Shown here: positions 52,391 to 60,138 of the stretch, one piece after another | How positions within the stretch are numbered: position 1 is the first letter of the stretch | Layout: every line of letters begins with the position of its first letter | Source of the DNA: Micromonospora zamorensis | Lineage (GTDB): Bacteria > Actinomycetota > Actinomycetes > Mycobacteriales > Micromonosporaceae | Direction of reading: 5' to 3' | Length of the DNA stretch: 64,000 bases | Assembly: GCF_900090275.1 (NCBI RefSeq) | Contig: NZ_LT607755.1 | Location: forward strand, 496,001 to 560,000 | The notes under the pieces: model-generated | The model's input: only the letters and a program-made list of their open reading frames with translations | Told to the model about the DNA's origin: nothing | Databases searched by the model: none | Position numbers and translations under genes: made by a program

Positions 52391-52639
52391 ATGGCACCGA
52401 TGGGCGGGCGCGGCGGCGGGCGGGACCGTTTCGGCCCGGTGAACGGTCGATGTCCGTCGCACGACCGGGCGTGTGAGGGCCCTCACCCCGAAGACCGGAA
52501 CATGCTGGGCAGCAAGGCACCTACGATCGCGGGTAGGTGCAGCAGCCGGCACCTGACGGCCACGGCACGGATCAGCGCAGGGTGCAGTGCGGCGCCCCGC
52601 CGCCCGGGCCGATCGCAAACACGACCTCTACGAGGACCG
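52391..52639 (+). promoter_or_regulatory. serA upstream region with a short hairpin
   Basis: The leader region contains GCACCTAC (52517-52524) and GTAGGTGC (52533-52540), an 8-bp perfect inverted repeat with an 8-base loop, about 100 bases before serA. It might be an operator or an RNA hairpin; no T-run follows. I see no leader peptide with Ser codons and no other gene in these 249 bases. Confidence 0.4.
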
Positions 52640-54238
52640 ATGAATCCTGTCGTACTGATCGCCGAAGAACTCGCCCCCGCCGCCATCGAGGTGCTCGCCC
52701 ACGACTTCGACGTCCGTCACGTCGACGGCACCGACCGTCCGGCCCTGCTCGCGGCGCTCTCCGAGGCCGACGCCGTGATCGTGCGCAGCGCGACCCAGAT
52801 CGACGCCGAGGCGGTCGCCGCCGCGCCGCGACTCAAGGTGGTCGCCCGGGCGGGCGTCGGGCTGGACAACGTCGAGGTGCCGGCCGCCACCGCCCGGGGC
52901 GTCATGGTCGTCAACGCGCCCACCTCCAACATCGTCTCCGCCGCCGAGCAGGCCGTCGCACTGCTGCTGGCCGTCGCGCGTAACACCGCGAGCGCCAGCT
53001 CCGCGCTCAAGGCGGGGGAGTGGAAGCGGTCGAAGTACACCGGCGTCGAGGTGCAGGGCAAGACCGTCGGCGTGGTGGGGCTCGGTCGCATCGGGGTGCT
53101 CTTCGCGCAGCGCATCGCCGCGTTCGGCACCCGGCTGATCGCGTACGACCCGTACATCCAGCCGGCCCGCGCGGCGCAGCTCGGCGTACGTCTGGTCGGT
53201 TTGGAGGAGCTGCTGCGGGAGAGCGACTTCATCTCCATCCACCTGCCCAAGACGCCGGAGACGGTGGGGCTGATCGGTGAGAAGGAGCTGGCGATCGTCA
53301 AGCCCGGCGTTCGCATCGTCAACGCCGCCCGTGGCGGGCTGGTCGACGAGCAGGCGCTCGCGAACGCGATCGCCGAGGGGCGGGTCGCCGGCGCCGGTGT
53401 CGACGTGTACAGCAAGGAGCCGTGCACCTCGTCGCCGCTGTTCGCCTTCGACAACGTGGTGGCCACCCCGCACCTGGGCGCCTCCACCCACGAGGCGCAG
53501 GACAAGGCGGGTCTCGCCGTGGCCAAGAGCGTCAAGCTGGCGTTGCAGGGCGAGTTCGTCCCGGACGCGGTGAACGTGCAGGCGGGCGGCGTGGTCGCCG
53601 AGGACGTCCGGCCGCTGCTGCCGCTGGCGGAGAAGCTGGGTCGGGCGTTCACCGCTGTCGCCGGTGGGGTTGCCGCCAGCGTCACGGTCGAGGTGCGTGG
53701 CGAGATCGTCAGCCACGACGTGTCGGTGCTCAAGCTCGCCGCCACCAAGGGCCTGTTCAGCTCGGTGGTCGAGGAGCAGGTCACCTACGTCAACGCCCCG
53801 CACCTGGCGGCCGAGCGTGGCGTCGAGGTCACCCTGGCGACCCTGGCCGAGACGGCCGAGCAGCCCACGTTGGTGACTGTGCGTGGCGCGCTGCCGGATG
53901 GTCGTACGGTCAGCGTCTCCGGCACCGTCACCCACTCCGGTGCCCGGGACGTCCTCAAGCTGACCGAGGTGGACGGCTTCGACGTGGAGATCGGCGCGGA
54001 GGGCATCCTGCTCTTCCTGCGCTACGCCGACCGGCCCGGTGTCGTCGGCACCGTCGGCACCCTGCTCGGCGAGTCCGGCATCAACATCGCCGCCATGCAG
54101 GTGGCTCGGCGCGAGGCGGGCGGTGAGACGCTGATGACGCTGACCGTCGACCAGGCGCTCGGCGCGGACCTGCTGACCTCGGCCGCCGACTCGATCGGTG
54201 CCACGTCGGCCAGCGCCGCGGACCTGCGCGACGAGTAA
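52640..54238 (+). CDS. serA: D-3-phosphoglycerate dehydrogenase
   Basis: 532 residues, the long type I form of actinobacteria. The substrate-binding domain is followed by the NAD domain with VVGLGRIGVLFAQRIAAFG, Arg in NAARGGLVDE, Glu in KEP and His in TPHLGASTHEAQDKAG. The intervening allosteric domain lies at about 320-450, and the C-terminal ACT domain, RPGVVGTVGTLLGESGINIAAMQVARR, is at about 460-530, binding serine. It starts serine synthesis. The ATG at 52640 has AGGACC-type purines upstream. Confidence 0.96.
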   Translation: MNPVVLIAEELAPAAIEVLAHDFDVRHVDGTDRPALLAALSEADAVIVRSATQIDAEAVAAAPRLKVVARAGVGLDNVEVPAATARGVMVVNAPTSNIVSAAEQAVALLLAVARNTASASSALKAGEWKRSKYTGVEVQGKTVGVVGLGRIGVLFAQRIAAFGTRLIAYDPYIQPARAAQLGVRLVGLEELLRESDFISIHLPKTPETVGLIGEKELAIVKPGVRIVNAARGGLVDEQALANAIAEGRVAGAGVDVYSKEPCTSSPLFAFDNVVATPHLGASTHEAQDKAGLAVAKSVKLALQGEFVPDAVNVQAGGVVAEDVRPLLPLAEKLGRAFTAVAGGVAASVTVEVRGEIVSHDVSVLKLAATKGLFSSVVEEQVTYVNAPHLAAERGVEVTLATLAETAEQPTLVTVRGALPDGRTVSVSGTVTHSGARDVLKLTEVDGFDVEIGAEGILLFLRYADRPGVVGTVGTLLGESGINIAAMQVARREAGGETLMTLTVDQALGADLLTSAADSIGATSASAADLRDE

Positions 54239-54258
54239 GTAGACGACAAACACTGTGG

Positions 54259-54283
54259 GGGGCCTGGCGATTCGCCGGGCCCC
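54259..54283 (+). terminator. Terminator after serA
   Basis: GGGGCCTGGCGATTCGCCGGGCCCC is nearly palindromic, with one T/G mismatch, and is followed by TCGTCATTT. It lies 20 bases after the serA stop and before the convergent hypothetical gene. Confidence 0.7.
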
Positions 54284-54314
54284 TCGTCATTTCCCGTCCG
54301 TGAAGCAGGCCAGG

Positions 54315-54671
54315 TCAGCCGGGCAGTCGGGCCGGGGGCGGGTAGACCGAGCCGTCCTGCGGGTCGAAGAGCATCAGCCCGTGCTCGCCGGCCAGCCGTT
54401 CGATGTCCAGCAGCACCTGGTCCGCGCAGGTCGGGTGCAGGTTCAACTCGACGTGATCGTGTGCGGCGTGCAGTGGCGCCACCGCCCACGGGCTGTTCGG
54501 GCCGGGGTGGCGGTCCGGATAGGAGGCGGTGATGGCGCGGTAGAAGCTGACCACCCTCGGGTCGGGGTAACGGTCCACGTGTCGCCCCTGTCGGCAACCG
54601 TCGACCGCTGTCCGTACGTCCTCGGGCGTCGCCCCGTGCTCCAGGGCCCACACGCTCAGATCGAAACTCAC
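54315..54671 (-). CDS. Hypothetical protein
   Basis: 118 residues. The opening MSFDLSVWALEHGATPEDVRTAVDGCRQGRH and the central PDPRVVSFYRAITASYPD resemble small actinobacterial cytoplasmic proteins of unknown function that recur near immunity-like genes, but I do not recognise a named family. No signal peptide or membrane segment is present. A contact-dependent-inhibition immunity role is only a guess. It is convergent with serA. Confidence 0.6.
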   Translation of the reverse strand: MSFDLSVWALEHGATPEDVRTAVDGCRQGRHVDRYPDPRVVSFYRAITASYPDRHPGPNSPWAVAPLHAAHDHVELNLHPTCADQVLLDIERLAGEHGLMLFDPQDGSVYPPPARLPG

Positions 54672-55056
54672 GGCGGACAGCGTGCCATCCGTCGTTCACC
54701 ATGTCGAAACTGCCTCGCCGCCGGGTCAACCACCGGATACCGCAGTCTCCGGTCACGACGGTCCGCTGTGGAGACTCTTGCGTCGAGTTGCGTCGATTCG
54801 CTAGCGTACGTCTGCGGTCACTGGCCGAGTTCGAGGCGCCGGCCCGTCTTCGGGTGGCGCGGTCGACGTCCGGCCCGACCGGTCCGCACCCCTCGATTGT
54901 GCGAGCCACGCGCACTCGTCGCTGACCGGCCCCCACTGTCGTTGCCGAGACCGTGGGGGCCGATCGCATTGGCCCGTCCGGCCGCCTGTCAGCGGCCGAG
55001 GTGCGAATCGGGCCCGAGCGCCGCGGGGAGACGGGCTCGCTGCGCCCGCGTTCTTC
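54672..55056. other. Intergenic region with hairpin and promoter-like site
   Basis: 385 bases without a supported gene. TTGCGTCGA is repeated directly (54778-54786 and 54788-54796). TTGCGT (54778-54783) with TAGCGT (54802-54807) 18 bases later would read as a plus-strand promoter. CGGCCCCCAC (54927-54936) and GTGGGGGCCG (54953-54962) form a 10-bp stem that may terminate apbE on the minus strand. A 74-codon plus-strand frame at 54701-54925 is Arg-rich and not gene-like. Confidence 0.45.
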
Positions 55057-55899
55057 TCAGCGTCGGTGTGCGAACAGCGCCCGATAGTCGGAGTTGCCAC
55101 GGAACCACGACAGGCCGGTGGGGCCGGCCGCGTAGAGCGCTGTGGCGTACGCGTCGGCGATGGTGAGGTCGGGGCCCACGACGGTGGCGGCGACGAGCTG
55201 GTCGGCCGGCTCACCGGTGTGCGGGTCCACCACGTGCCCCTGCCGCCCGGTCACCCCGGACGTGCCGACCGCTCCGGCGGTCATCTCCAACACCAACGGG
55301 GCGCGCTCGGGTGCGGTGGGGTGGTGCACCGCGACCCGCCAGGGCCCACCGTGCGGCGCGTGGCCGCGAACGACGAGGTCGGCACCGGTGAGGACGGCGT
55401 AGTCGTGGATGCCAGCGGCACGAAGCCGCTCGGCGGCGCGTTCGACAGCCCAGCCGCCGAGCAGACCACCCGGGTCGAAGCCGCCGGGCACCGCCCAGGC
55501 GTCGAACCACCCGTCGGTGGCGGCGCGCATGGCCGTGCAGCGGTCCACCAGGTCGGCGAGTGGCGGGTACGAGTCGGGACTGATCTCGCCCCTGCGCAGG
55601 CGGGAGACCAGGCTCTCCGGCCGGTTGGGACCGTAGGTGAGGTCGATGGCGCGCAGCTCCGCCACGCTGTCCCGCAGTGCCTCGCCGACGCCGCGGCGGC
55701 CGAGCCACGCGGGGGCGTTGAGCAGGAGGGTGTATTCGGCGGTCGCGGTGCGAACGGTGTGCTGCACCGCGATCCGGCCATCGGTGGCGGAGGTTGGGTC
55801 GATGCGGTGTCGACGGCTGCCGAGTCGGAGGTCCGGCCGGCGGTGGCGGAATGCGGCCGGGTCCGGCCAGCGGGTCCGCGGCTGCTCGTCGATGCGCAT
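55057..55899 (-). CDS. apbE: FAD:protein FMN transferase (ApbE family)
   Basis: 280 residues, slightly short. ApbE features include LTYGPNRPESLVSRLRRGE near 87-105 (the DpyrpdS-like segment), GGFDPGGLLGGWAVERAAERL (the G-P/G-x-x-K/G region), GADLVVRG, TSG and HVVDPHTGEPADQLVAATVVGPDLTIADAYATALYAAG, with the Thr/Ser-bounded metal motif. It attaches FMN to Thr of flavoproteins or acts in FAD handling. No cognate target gene (e.g. an FMN-binding lipoprotein) is adjacent. It lacks a visible export signal. Confidence 0.82.
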   Translation of the reverse strand: MRIDEQPRTRWPDPAAFRHRRPDLRLGSRRHRIDPTSATDGRIAVQHTVRTATAEYTLLLNAPAWLGRRGVGEALRDSVAELRAIDLTYGPNRPESLVSRLRRGEISPDSYPPLADLVDRCTAMRAATDGWFDAWAVPGGFDPGGLLGGWAVERAAERLRAAGIHDYAVLTGADLVVRGHAPHGGPWRVAVHHPTAPERAPLVLEMTAGAVGTSGVTGRQGHVVDPHTGEPADQLVAATVVGPDLTIADAYATALYAAGPTGLSWFRGNSDYRALFAHRR

Positions 55900-56009
55900 C
55901 GCATCTACCCCCTCGCGCTTGGCGTCGCGTCGTCGCGACGCCGATGGTCGGCAGGCCCCCGTGACCCGCTGACCACCACCGTATGCAGCGGACATGACCG
56001 CCCCATGAG

Positions 56010-56021
56010 TCTCAGCTGAGA
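56010..56021. promoter_or_regulatory. 12-bp palindrome between apbE and leuB
   Basis: TCTCAGCTGAGA is perfectly palindromic, lying 110 bases before leuB and 110 bases before apbE on the other strand. It could be an operator for either gene. IclR-type leucine regulators control leuB or leuC in some actinobacteria, but matching their sites needs a motif comparison. Confidence 0.3.
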
Positions 56022-56130
56022 GGGTGCTGTGCATCCGCGCGTCCCGAATGTTGGAAGGCGCGTACCGGGAGGCGGGACACCCACGTACCGTTGCCCCGGA
56101 GGAGAACCCGTTGAGCAGAGGAGTGCGGTC

Positions 56131-57162
56131 GTGGCGCGGATCGCGGTGGTTGCCGGGGACGGTATCGGGCCCGAGGTGGTCGCGCAGGCCCGCAAGGTGC
56201 TCGACGCGGTGCTGCCCGGCGTGCAGGCCACCGAGTACGACCTCGGCGCCGCCCGCTGGCACCGTACCGGAGAGGTGCTGCCCGACTCCGTGCTGACCGA
56301 GCTGGCCGGGCACGACGCGATCCTGCTCGGCGCGGTCGGTGACCCGACGGTTCCGCCGGGTGTGCTCGAGCGAGGGCTGCTGCTCAAGCTCCGCTTCGCC
56401 TTCGACCAGTACGTCAACCTGCGCCCGTCCCGGCTCTGGCCCGGGGTCGCCGGCCCGCTCGGCAACGTCAAGCCGGGCGAGGTCGACCTGGTGGTGGTGC
56501 GCGAGGGCACCGAGGGTCTCTACGCCGGGGCCGGTGGTTCGCTGCACCGGGACACCCCCGCCGAGGTCGCCACCGAGGAGAGCCTGAACACCCGGCACGG
56601 CGTGGAGCGGGTCATCCGCGACGCTTTCGCCCGCGCCGGCCGCCGCGAGCGGCGCAAGGTCACCCTGGTGCACAAGACCAACGTGCTCACCCACGCCGGG
56701 TCGCTCTGGTCGCGCACCTTCGACGTGGTCGCCGCCGAGCACCCGGACATCGCCACCGAATACCAGCACGTCGACGCGGCGGCCATGTTCCTGGTCACCC
56801 AGCCCCAGCGCTACGACGTCGTGGTCACCGACAACCTCTTCGGCGACATCCTCACCGACATCGCCGCCGCCGTCACCGGCGGGATCGGGTTGGCCGCCAG
56901 TGGCTGCATCAACCCCGAGGGGGCGTACCCCTCGATGTTCGAGCCGGTACACGGCTCGGCGCCGGACATCGCCGGGCAGGGCATCGCCGACCCGGTTGCC
57001 GCGGTGCTCTCCGCCGCGTTGCTGCTGGAGCAGCTCGGGCACGCCGAGGCCGCGGCCCGGGTCAACGCGTCGGTCGCCGTCGAGCTGGCCAGCCGCACTC
57101 CGGGCGTGACGCTGCGTACCGAAGAGGTAGGCGACCGGCTCGCCGCCCACGCCGTAGCCTGA
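56131..57162 (+). CDS. leuB: 3-isopropylmalate dehydrogenase
   Basis: 343 residues. The start [17 protein letters not shown] is typical. The catalytic and metal-binding segment [22 protein letters not shown] (about 230-250) and the NAD-binding segment [29 protein letters not shown] (about 268-296) are intact. It oxidises 3-isopropylmalate in leucine synthesis and may also serve citramalate-derived isoleucine precursors. GTG at 56131 has AGAGGAG about 10 bases upstream. No leuA, leuC or leuD is present in this window. Confidence 0.94.
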   Translation: MARIAVVAGDGIGPEVVAQARKVLDAVLPGVQATEYDLGAARWHRTGEVLPDSVLTELAGHDAILLGAVGDPTVPPGVLERGLLLKLRFAFDQYVNLRPSRLWPGVAGPLGNVKPGEVDLVVVREGTEGLYAGAGGSLHRDTPAEVATEESLNTRHGVERVIRDAFARAGRRERRKVTLVHKTNVLTHAGSLWSRTFDVVAAEHPDIATEYQHVDAAAMFLVTQPQRYDVVVTDNLFGDILTDIAAAVTGGIGLAASGCINPEGAYPSMFEPVHGSAPDIAGQGIADPVAAVLSAALLLEQLGHAEAAARVNASVAVELASRTPGVTLRTEEVGDRLAAHAVA

Positions 57163-57325
57163 CCGACCCGACCCCACCAGCGACCGGCCCGGCCTCGGCC
57201 CGGCCGGGCCGCTCTGTCTCGCCCGAGCGGCGCTACCCGCTGAACGACCGTTCGGGGTAAGTTTCTGGCACAGCCAAGTCGGTGTGCGATTCCGCATGCC
57301 GTTGTCCCGCAGGGAGGTCAGCGCG

Positions 57326-58423
57326 ATGAGCGGTGGTGACAAGCTCGACTTCGAGATCCGTCCGAATCCCGCACCGGTATCGGCCGCCGACCGGGCCGCC
57401 CTGCTGGCCAACCCCGGGTTCGGCCGCGTCTTCACCGACCACATGGTCACGGTCCGTTACGCCGACGGCAAGGGCTGGTACGACGCCCGGGTCGAGGCGC
57501 GGGCCCCGATCCCGATGGACCCGGCCAGTGCGGTGCTGCACTACGCGCAGGAGATCTTCGAGGGGTTGAAGGCGTACCGGACGGCCGACGGTGGCGTGAC
57601 GATGTTCCGGCCGGACGCCAACGCCGCACGCTTCGCCACGTCGGCGCAGCGGATGGCGATGCCGGTGCTGCCGCCCGAGGTGTTCGTCGACTCGCTGCAC
57701 AAGCTCATCGAGATCGACCGGGAGTGGATCCCCACCGACGAGCACGGCAGCCTCTACCTGCGGCCGTTCATGTTCGCCAGCGAGGTCTTCCTCGGCGTCC
57801 GCCCGGCCAACGAGTACCTCTACATGGTGATCGCCTCACCGGTCGGCGCGTACTTCACCGGTGGCGTCAAGCCGGTCACCGTCTGGGTCTCCCCGGACTA
57901 CACCCGGGCCGCGCCCGGCGGCACCGGCGCGGCCAAGTGCGGCGGCAACTACGCCGCGTCGCTGGCGGCCCAGGCCGAGGCCATCGAGGCCGGCTGCGAC
58001 CAGGTCGTCTTCCTGGACGCGGTGGAGCGCCGGTTCGTCGACGAACTGGGAGGCATGAACGTCTTCTTCGTCTACGACGACGGCACGGTGGTCACCCCAC
58101 CGTTGACCGGCACGATCCTGCCGGGCATCACCCGCGATGCCATTCTCGCGCTGGCCGGGGCGGCCGGGCACCAGGTCGAGGAGCGGCCGGTCAGCTTCGC
58201 CGACTGGCAGGCCGACGCCGCCAGCGGACGCCTGAAGGAGGTGTTCGCCTGCGGCACCGCCGCGGTGGTCACCCCGATCGGTGGGGTCCGCTTCCCGGAC
58301 GGCGAGTTCCTGATCGGTGGCGGCGAGCCCGGCCGGGTCACCATGGCGCTGCGTCAGCAGCTGGTCGAGATCCAGCGTGGCGAGGCCGCCGACCCGCACG
58401 GATGGGTGCAGCGGGTCTTCTGA
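57326..58423 (+). CDS. ilvE: Branched-chain amino acid aminotransferase
   Basis: 365 residues of the class IV PLP aminotransferases, BCAT subtype. It contains [37 protein letters not shown], the PLP-lysine region [20 protein letters not shown] and the ending [14 protein letters not shown]. It catalyses the last step to Ile, Val and Leu. AGGGAGG lies eight bases before the ATG. The gap from leuB contains a GC-rich inverted repeat (GGCCCGGCCGGGCC) that may end the leuB transcript. Confidence 0.95.
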   Translation: MSGGDKLDFEIRPNPAPVSAADRAALLANPGFGRVFTDHMVTVRYADGKGWYDARVEARAPIPMDPASAVLHYAQEIFEGLKAYRTADGGVTMFRPDANAARFATSAQRMAMPVLPPEVFVDSLHKLIEIDREWIPTDEHGSLYLRPFMFASEVFLGVRPANEYLYMVIASPVGAYFTGGVKPVTVWVSPDYTRAAPGGTGAAKCGGNYAASLAAQAEAIEAGCDQVVFLDAVERRFVDELGGMNVFFVYDDGTVVTPPLTGTILPGITRDAILALAGAAGHQVEERPVSFADWQADAASGRLKEVFACGTAAVVTPIGGVRFPDGEFLIGGGEPGRVTMALRQQLVEIQRGEAADPHGWVQRVF

Positions 58424-58502
58424 CATCCGTCGCTGCGCCGGCCCGTCCAGAGGGACGGGCCGGCGCAGTCGGACCGGTACAGGCGTCCGGAACCTCGGCG
58501 GT

Positions 58503-59258
58503 CTACGCCTCGGTGGGCTCGGCGAGCAGGTGGGCGCGGAGCGCGGCGAGCTGCTCGTCGGTCACACCGGCGTGCCGCAGGTACGCCTCGACCGAACCGT
58601 GCCCCTCGCGCAGCTCGTCCAGGAAGATCTGCATCGCCTCGGCGGGTGAGGCCAGGAACGGCGCCGGCAGGTCCCCGCCGCCCGGGTTGATGGAGGCCAG
58701 CCACGCGCTGTACCGGGCCGACGCCTCGCTGCTGAGCGCGTAGTCCGCGGTGATGTCCGCGTCGTCGACGCCGAGCACGGCGAGGGTCAGCGCGCAGACG
58801 ATGCCGGTGCGGTCCTTGCCGGCGACGCAGTGCACCACCACCGGGGCGTTGGCGGAGTCGGCGATCAGACCGACGGCCTCGGCCAGCCCGGCGGTGCCGG
58901 TCTGGGCCAGGGCGGCGTACCGGTCCGCGAGGTACCGGGCCAGGCTCGCGCCCTCCTCGTGCGGCACGCCCGCCCAGTCGTCGTGCTCCGGGTGGATGTG
59001 CCGGTAGGTCAGCCCCTGGTATGCAGGCACCCGGCCGTCCCGCTCCACCTCGGTGGGGCGGCGCAGGTCGATGACGGTGCGGATGCCGATCGCGACGAAC
59101 GCGTCCCGGTCCTGTTCGGTGAGGCGGTGCAGCGAGTCGGAGCGGTAGAGCCGACCACGGCGTACGGGTCGGCCACCGTGCCCGAGGTAGCCGCCGGCGT
59201 CGCGGAAGTTGAAGGTGGCGGGGAGCGGGATCTGTCGGCTGTCGTCGATGGCGTCCAC
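58503..59258 (-). CDS. Tyrosine/serine phosphatase (DSP3-like)
   Basis: 251 residues. The start reads VDAIDDSRQIPLPATFNFRDAGGY, the usual opening of bacterial PtpB-like enzymes (NFRDLGG). The CX5R active-site loop is HCVAGKDRTG near residue 135. The helix ADYALSSEASARYSAWL and the C-terminal DELREGHGSVEAYLRHAGVTDEQ match the family. The substrate could be phosphotyrosine or phosphoinositide. GTG at 59258 is chosen; an upstream GTG at 59294 gives a basic extension of no clear use. Confidence 0.85.
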   Translation of the reverse strand: MDAIDDSRQIPLPATFNFRDAGGYLGHGGRPVRRGRLYRSDSLHRLTEQDRDAFVAIGIRTVIDLRRPTEVERDGRVPAYQGLTYRHIHPEHDDWAGVPHEEGASLARYLADRYAALAQTGTAGLAEAVGLIADSANAPVVVHCVAGKDRTGIVCALTLAVLGVDDADITADYALSSEASARYSAWLASINPGGGDLPAPFLASPAEAMQIFLDELREGHGSVEAYLRHAGVTDEQLAALRAHLLAEPTEA

Positions 59259-59314
59259 GCCCTCACGGTAACGGCCGGTGGGTCCGTGCCCCACCGGCCG
59301 TCGGGGCCGAACCG

Positions 59315-59782
59315 TCAGCGTGCCGTGCCGGGTGGAAGCGCACCGTACGTCTCGTCGTAGTAGCCGCCCAGCTGATCCCGGTAGCTCGGGTCGCTGTGGC
59401 TGGTCTCGTCGTACTCCGGGGCGGCCTTGATCTGGTCGCGGGTCCGGTCGACGGAAACGGTGCGCTGGTCGTGGTCGACCTGGTTGACGGTGCCGGCCGG
59501 CAGCATCACCTTCTTACCGAAGATCCAGGGGCCGGTGTCCACGACCAGGTAGCTGCCGTCCACCTCGTGGCTGGCGCTGTCGATCTTGCCGATTCCACCG
59601 TCGGTGGCCTCGACCTTGTAGCCGACCAGGTCGGCGTCGGCCACCCCGGCCTGGTCCCGGTAGCGCCAGGGGTCGAAAGTGCCGGCCGGCGCGCCGCCGG
59701 GCACCGTGCCCTGGTCGCCACCGCGCAGCGGGTCCGGCCCGGCGTGGGTGGCGTGGGGATCGATCCTGTCCATGCCGTTCAC
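59315..59782 (-). CDS. PRC-barrel domain protein
   Basis: 155 residues. The PRC-barrel lies near residues 45-110: VGYKVEATDGGIGKIDSASHEVDGSYLVVDTGPWIFGKKVMLPAGTVNQVD. The N-terminus is a Gly/Pro-rich tail, and the C-terminal part (SYRDQLGGYYDETYG) is a common ending of stress-linked actinobacterial PRC proteins. Function unknown. It is divergent from the cimA leader. Confidence 0.8.
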   Translation of the reverse strand: MNGMDRIDPHATHAGPDPLRGGDQGTVPGGAPAGTFDPWRYRDQAGVADADLVGYKVEATDGGIGKIDSASHEVDGSYLVVDTGPWIFGKKVMLPAGTVNQVDHDQRTVSVDRTRDQIKAAPEYDETSHSDPSYRDQLGGYYDETYGALPPGTAR

Positions 59783-60017
59783 TCCTGACTGTCGCCGATC
59801 GTCTCGGCGTAGGTGGGTGCGTCCCCGCAGGAGCTACCCGTCCGCCGGGGACCGGAAACGGCAGGAGGCCGAGGCCGCGGTGCGGCGGGACGCCGAGCCG
59901 CGCCGTGTGGCGGCGGCCCGTCGGGGCGTACGTGCTCCGCCCGGCGCTGGGGGCCACGCAGGGTGACCGTCCCGCTATATGGATTGTTCCTCCCAAAACC
60001 ACGGGCGGAGTGGCAGA
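59783..60017 (+). promoter_or_regulatory. cimA promoter region
   Basis: A 235-base gap before the cimA leader ORF. A local A/T-rich patch near 59975-59987 (CTATATGGATTG) is the best place for the -10 of the cimA promoter, but no clear -35 is visible. A GGCGGAG ribosome-like stretch at 60004-60010 precedes the leader GTG. Nothing else can be supported here. Confidence 0.35.
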
Positions 60018-60059
60018 GTGGCCATCGTGACCAGCACCGCCCTGATTATTGCGACCTAG
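60018..60059 (+). CDS. cimA leader peptide (attenuation)
   Basis: A 13-residue ORF, MAIVTSTALIIAT, starting at GTG with GGCGGAG upstream. It holds three Ile, one Val and one Leu, two of the Ile as ATT, a rare codon in this GC-rich DNA. It ends 28 bases before a strong terminator and 80 bases before cimA, the classical layout for isoleucine/valine/leucine-sensing attenuation. The coding role is inferred from composition and position. Confidence 0.65.
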   Translation: MAIVTSTALIIAT

Positions 60060-60086
60060 CGCGCCGGCCCCCTCCGCCGAGCGCGC

Positions 60087-60117
60087 AGACCTCCCGCATC
60101 CGCGGGAGGTCTTTTTG
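60087..60117 (+). terminator. cimA attenuator terminator
   Basis: AGACCTCCCGC (60087-60097) and GCGGGAGGTCT (60102-60112) form an 11-bp perfect stem with the loop ATCC, followed by TTTTG. It is 22 bases before the cimA ATG, so by default it would stop transcription before the gene. GC-rich segments between the leader stop and this stem could form a competing structure. Confidence 0.8.
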
Positions 60118-60138
60118 TTGCTCCGAGAAAGGATCCTG

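Noticed and set aside
54701..54925. 74-codon plus-strand ORF between the hypothetical gene and apbE
   Set aside because: Very Arg-rich, no ribosome site, not preserved in codon bias, and overlapped by non-coding signals; treated as chance.
57190..57215. GGCCCGGCCGGGCC repeat as a mobile repeat
   Set aside because: Low-complexity GC palindromes are common in this DNA. It is best read as a possible leuB terminator and is not unusual enough to call.
60001..60025. Stretch GGGCGGAGTGGCAGAGTGG resembling the 5' half of a tRNA-Ser
   Set aside because: No anticodon arm, T-loop motif (GGTTCGAAT) or 3' acceptor match follows. The bases are part of the cimA leader ribosome site and start.
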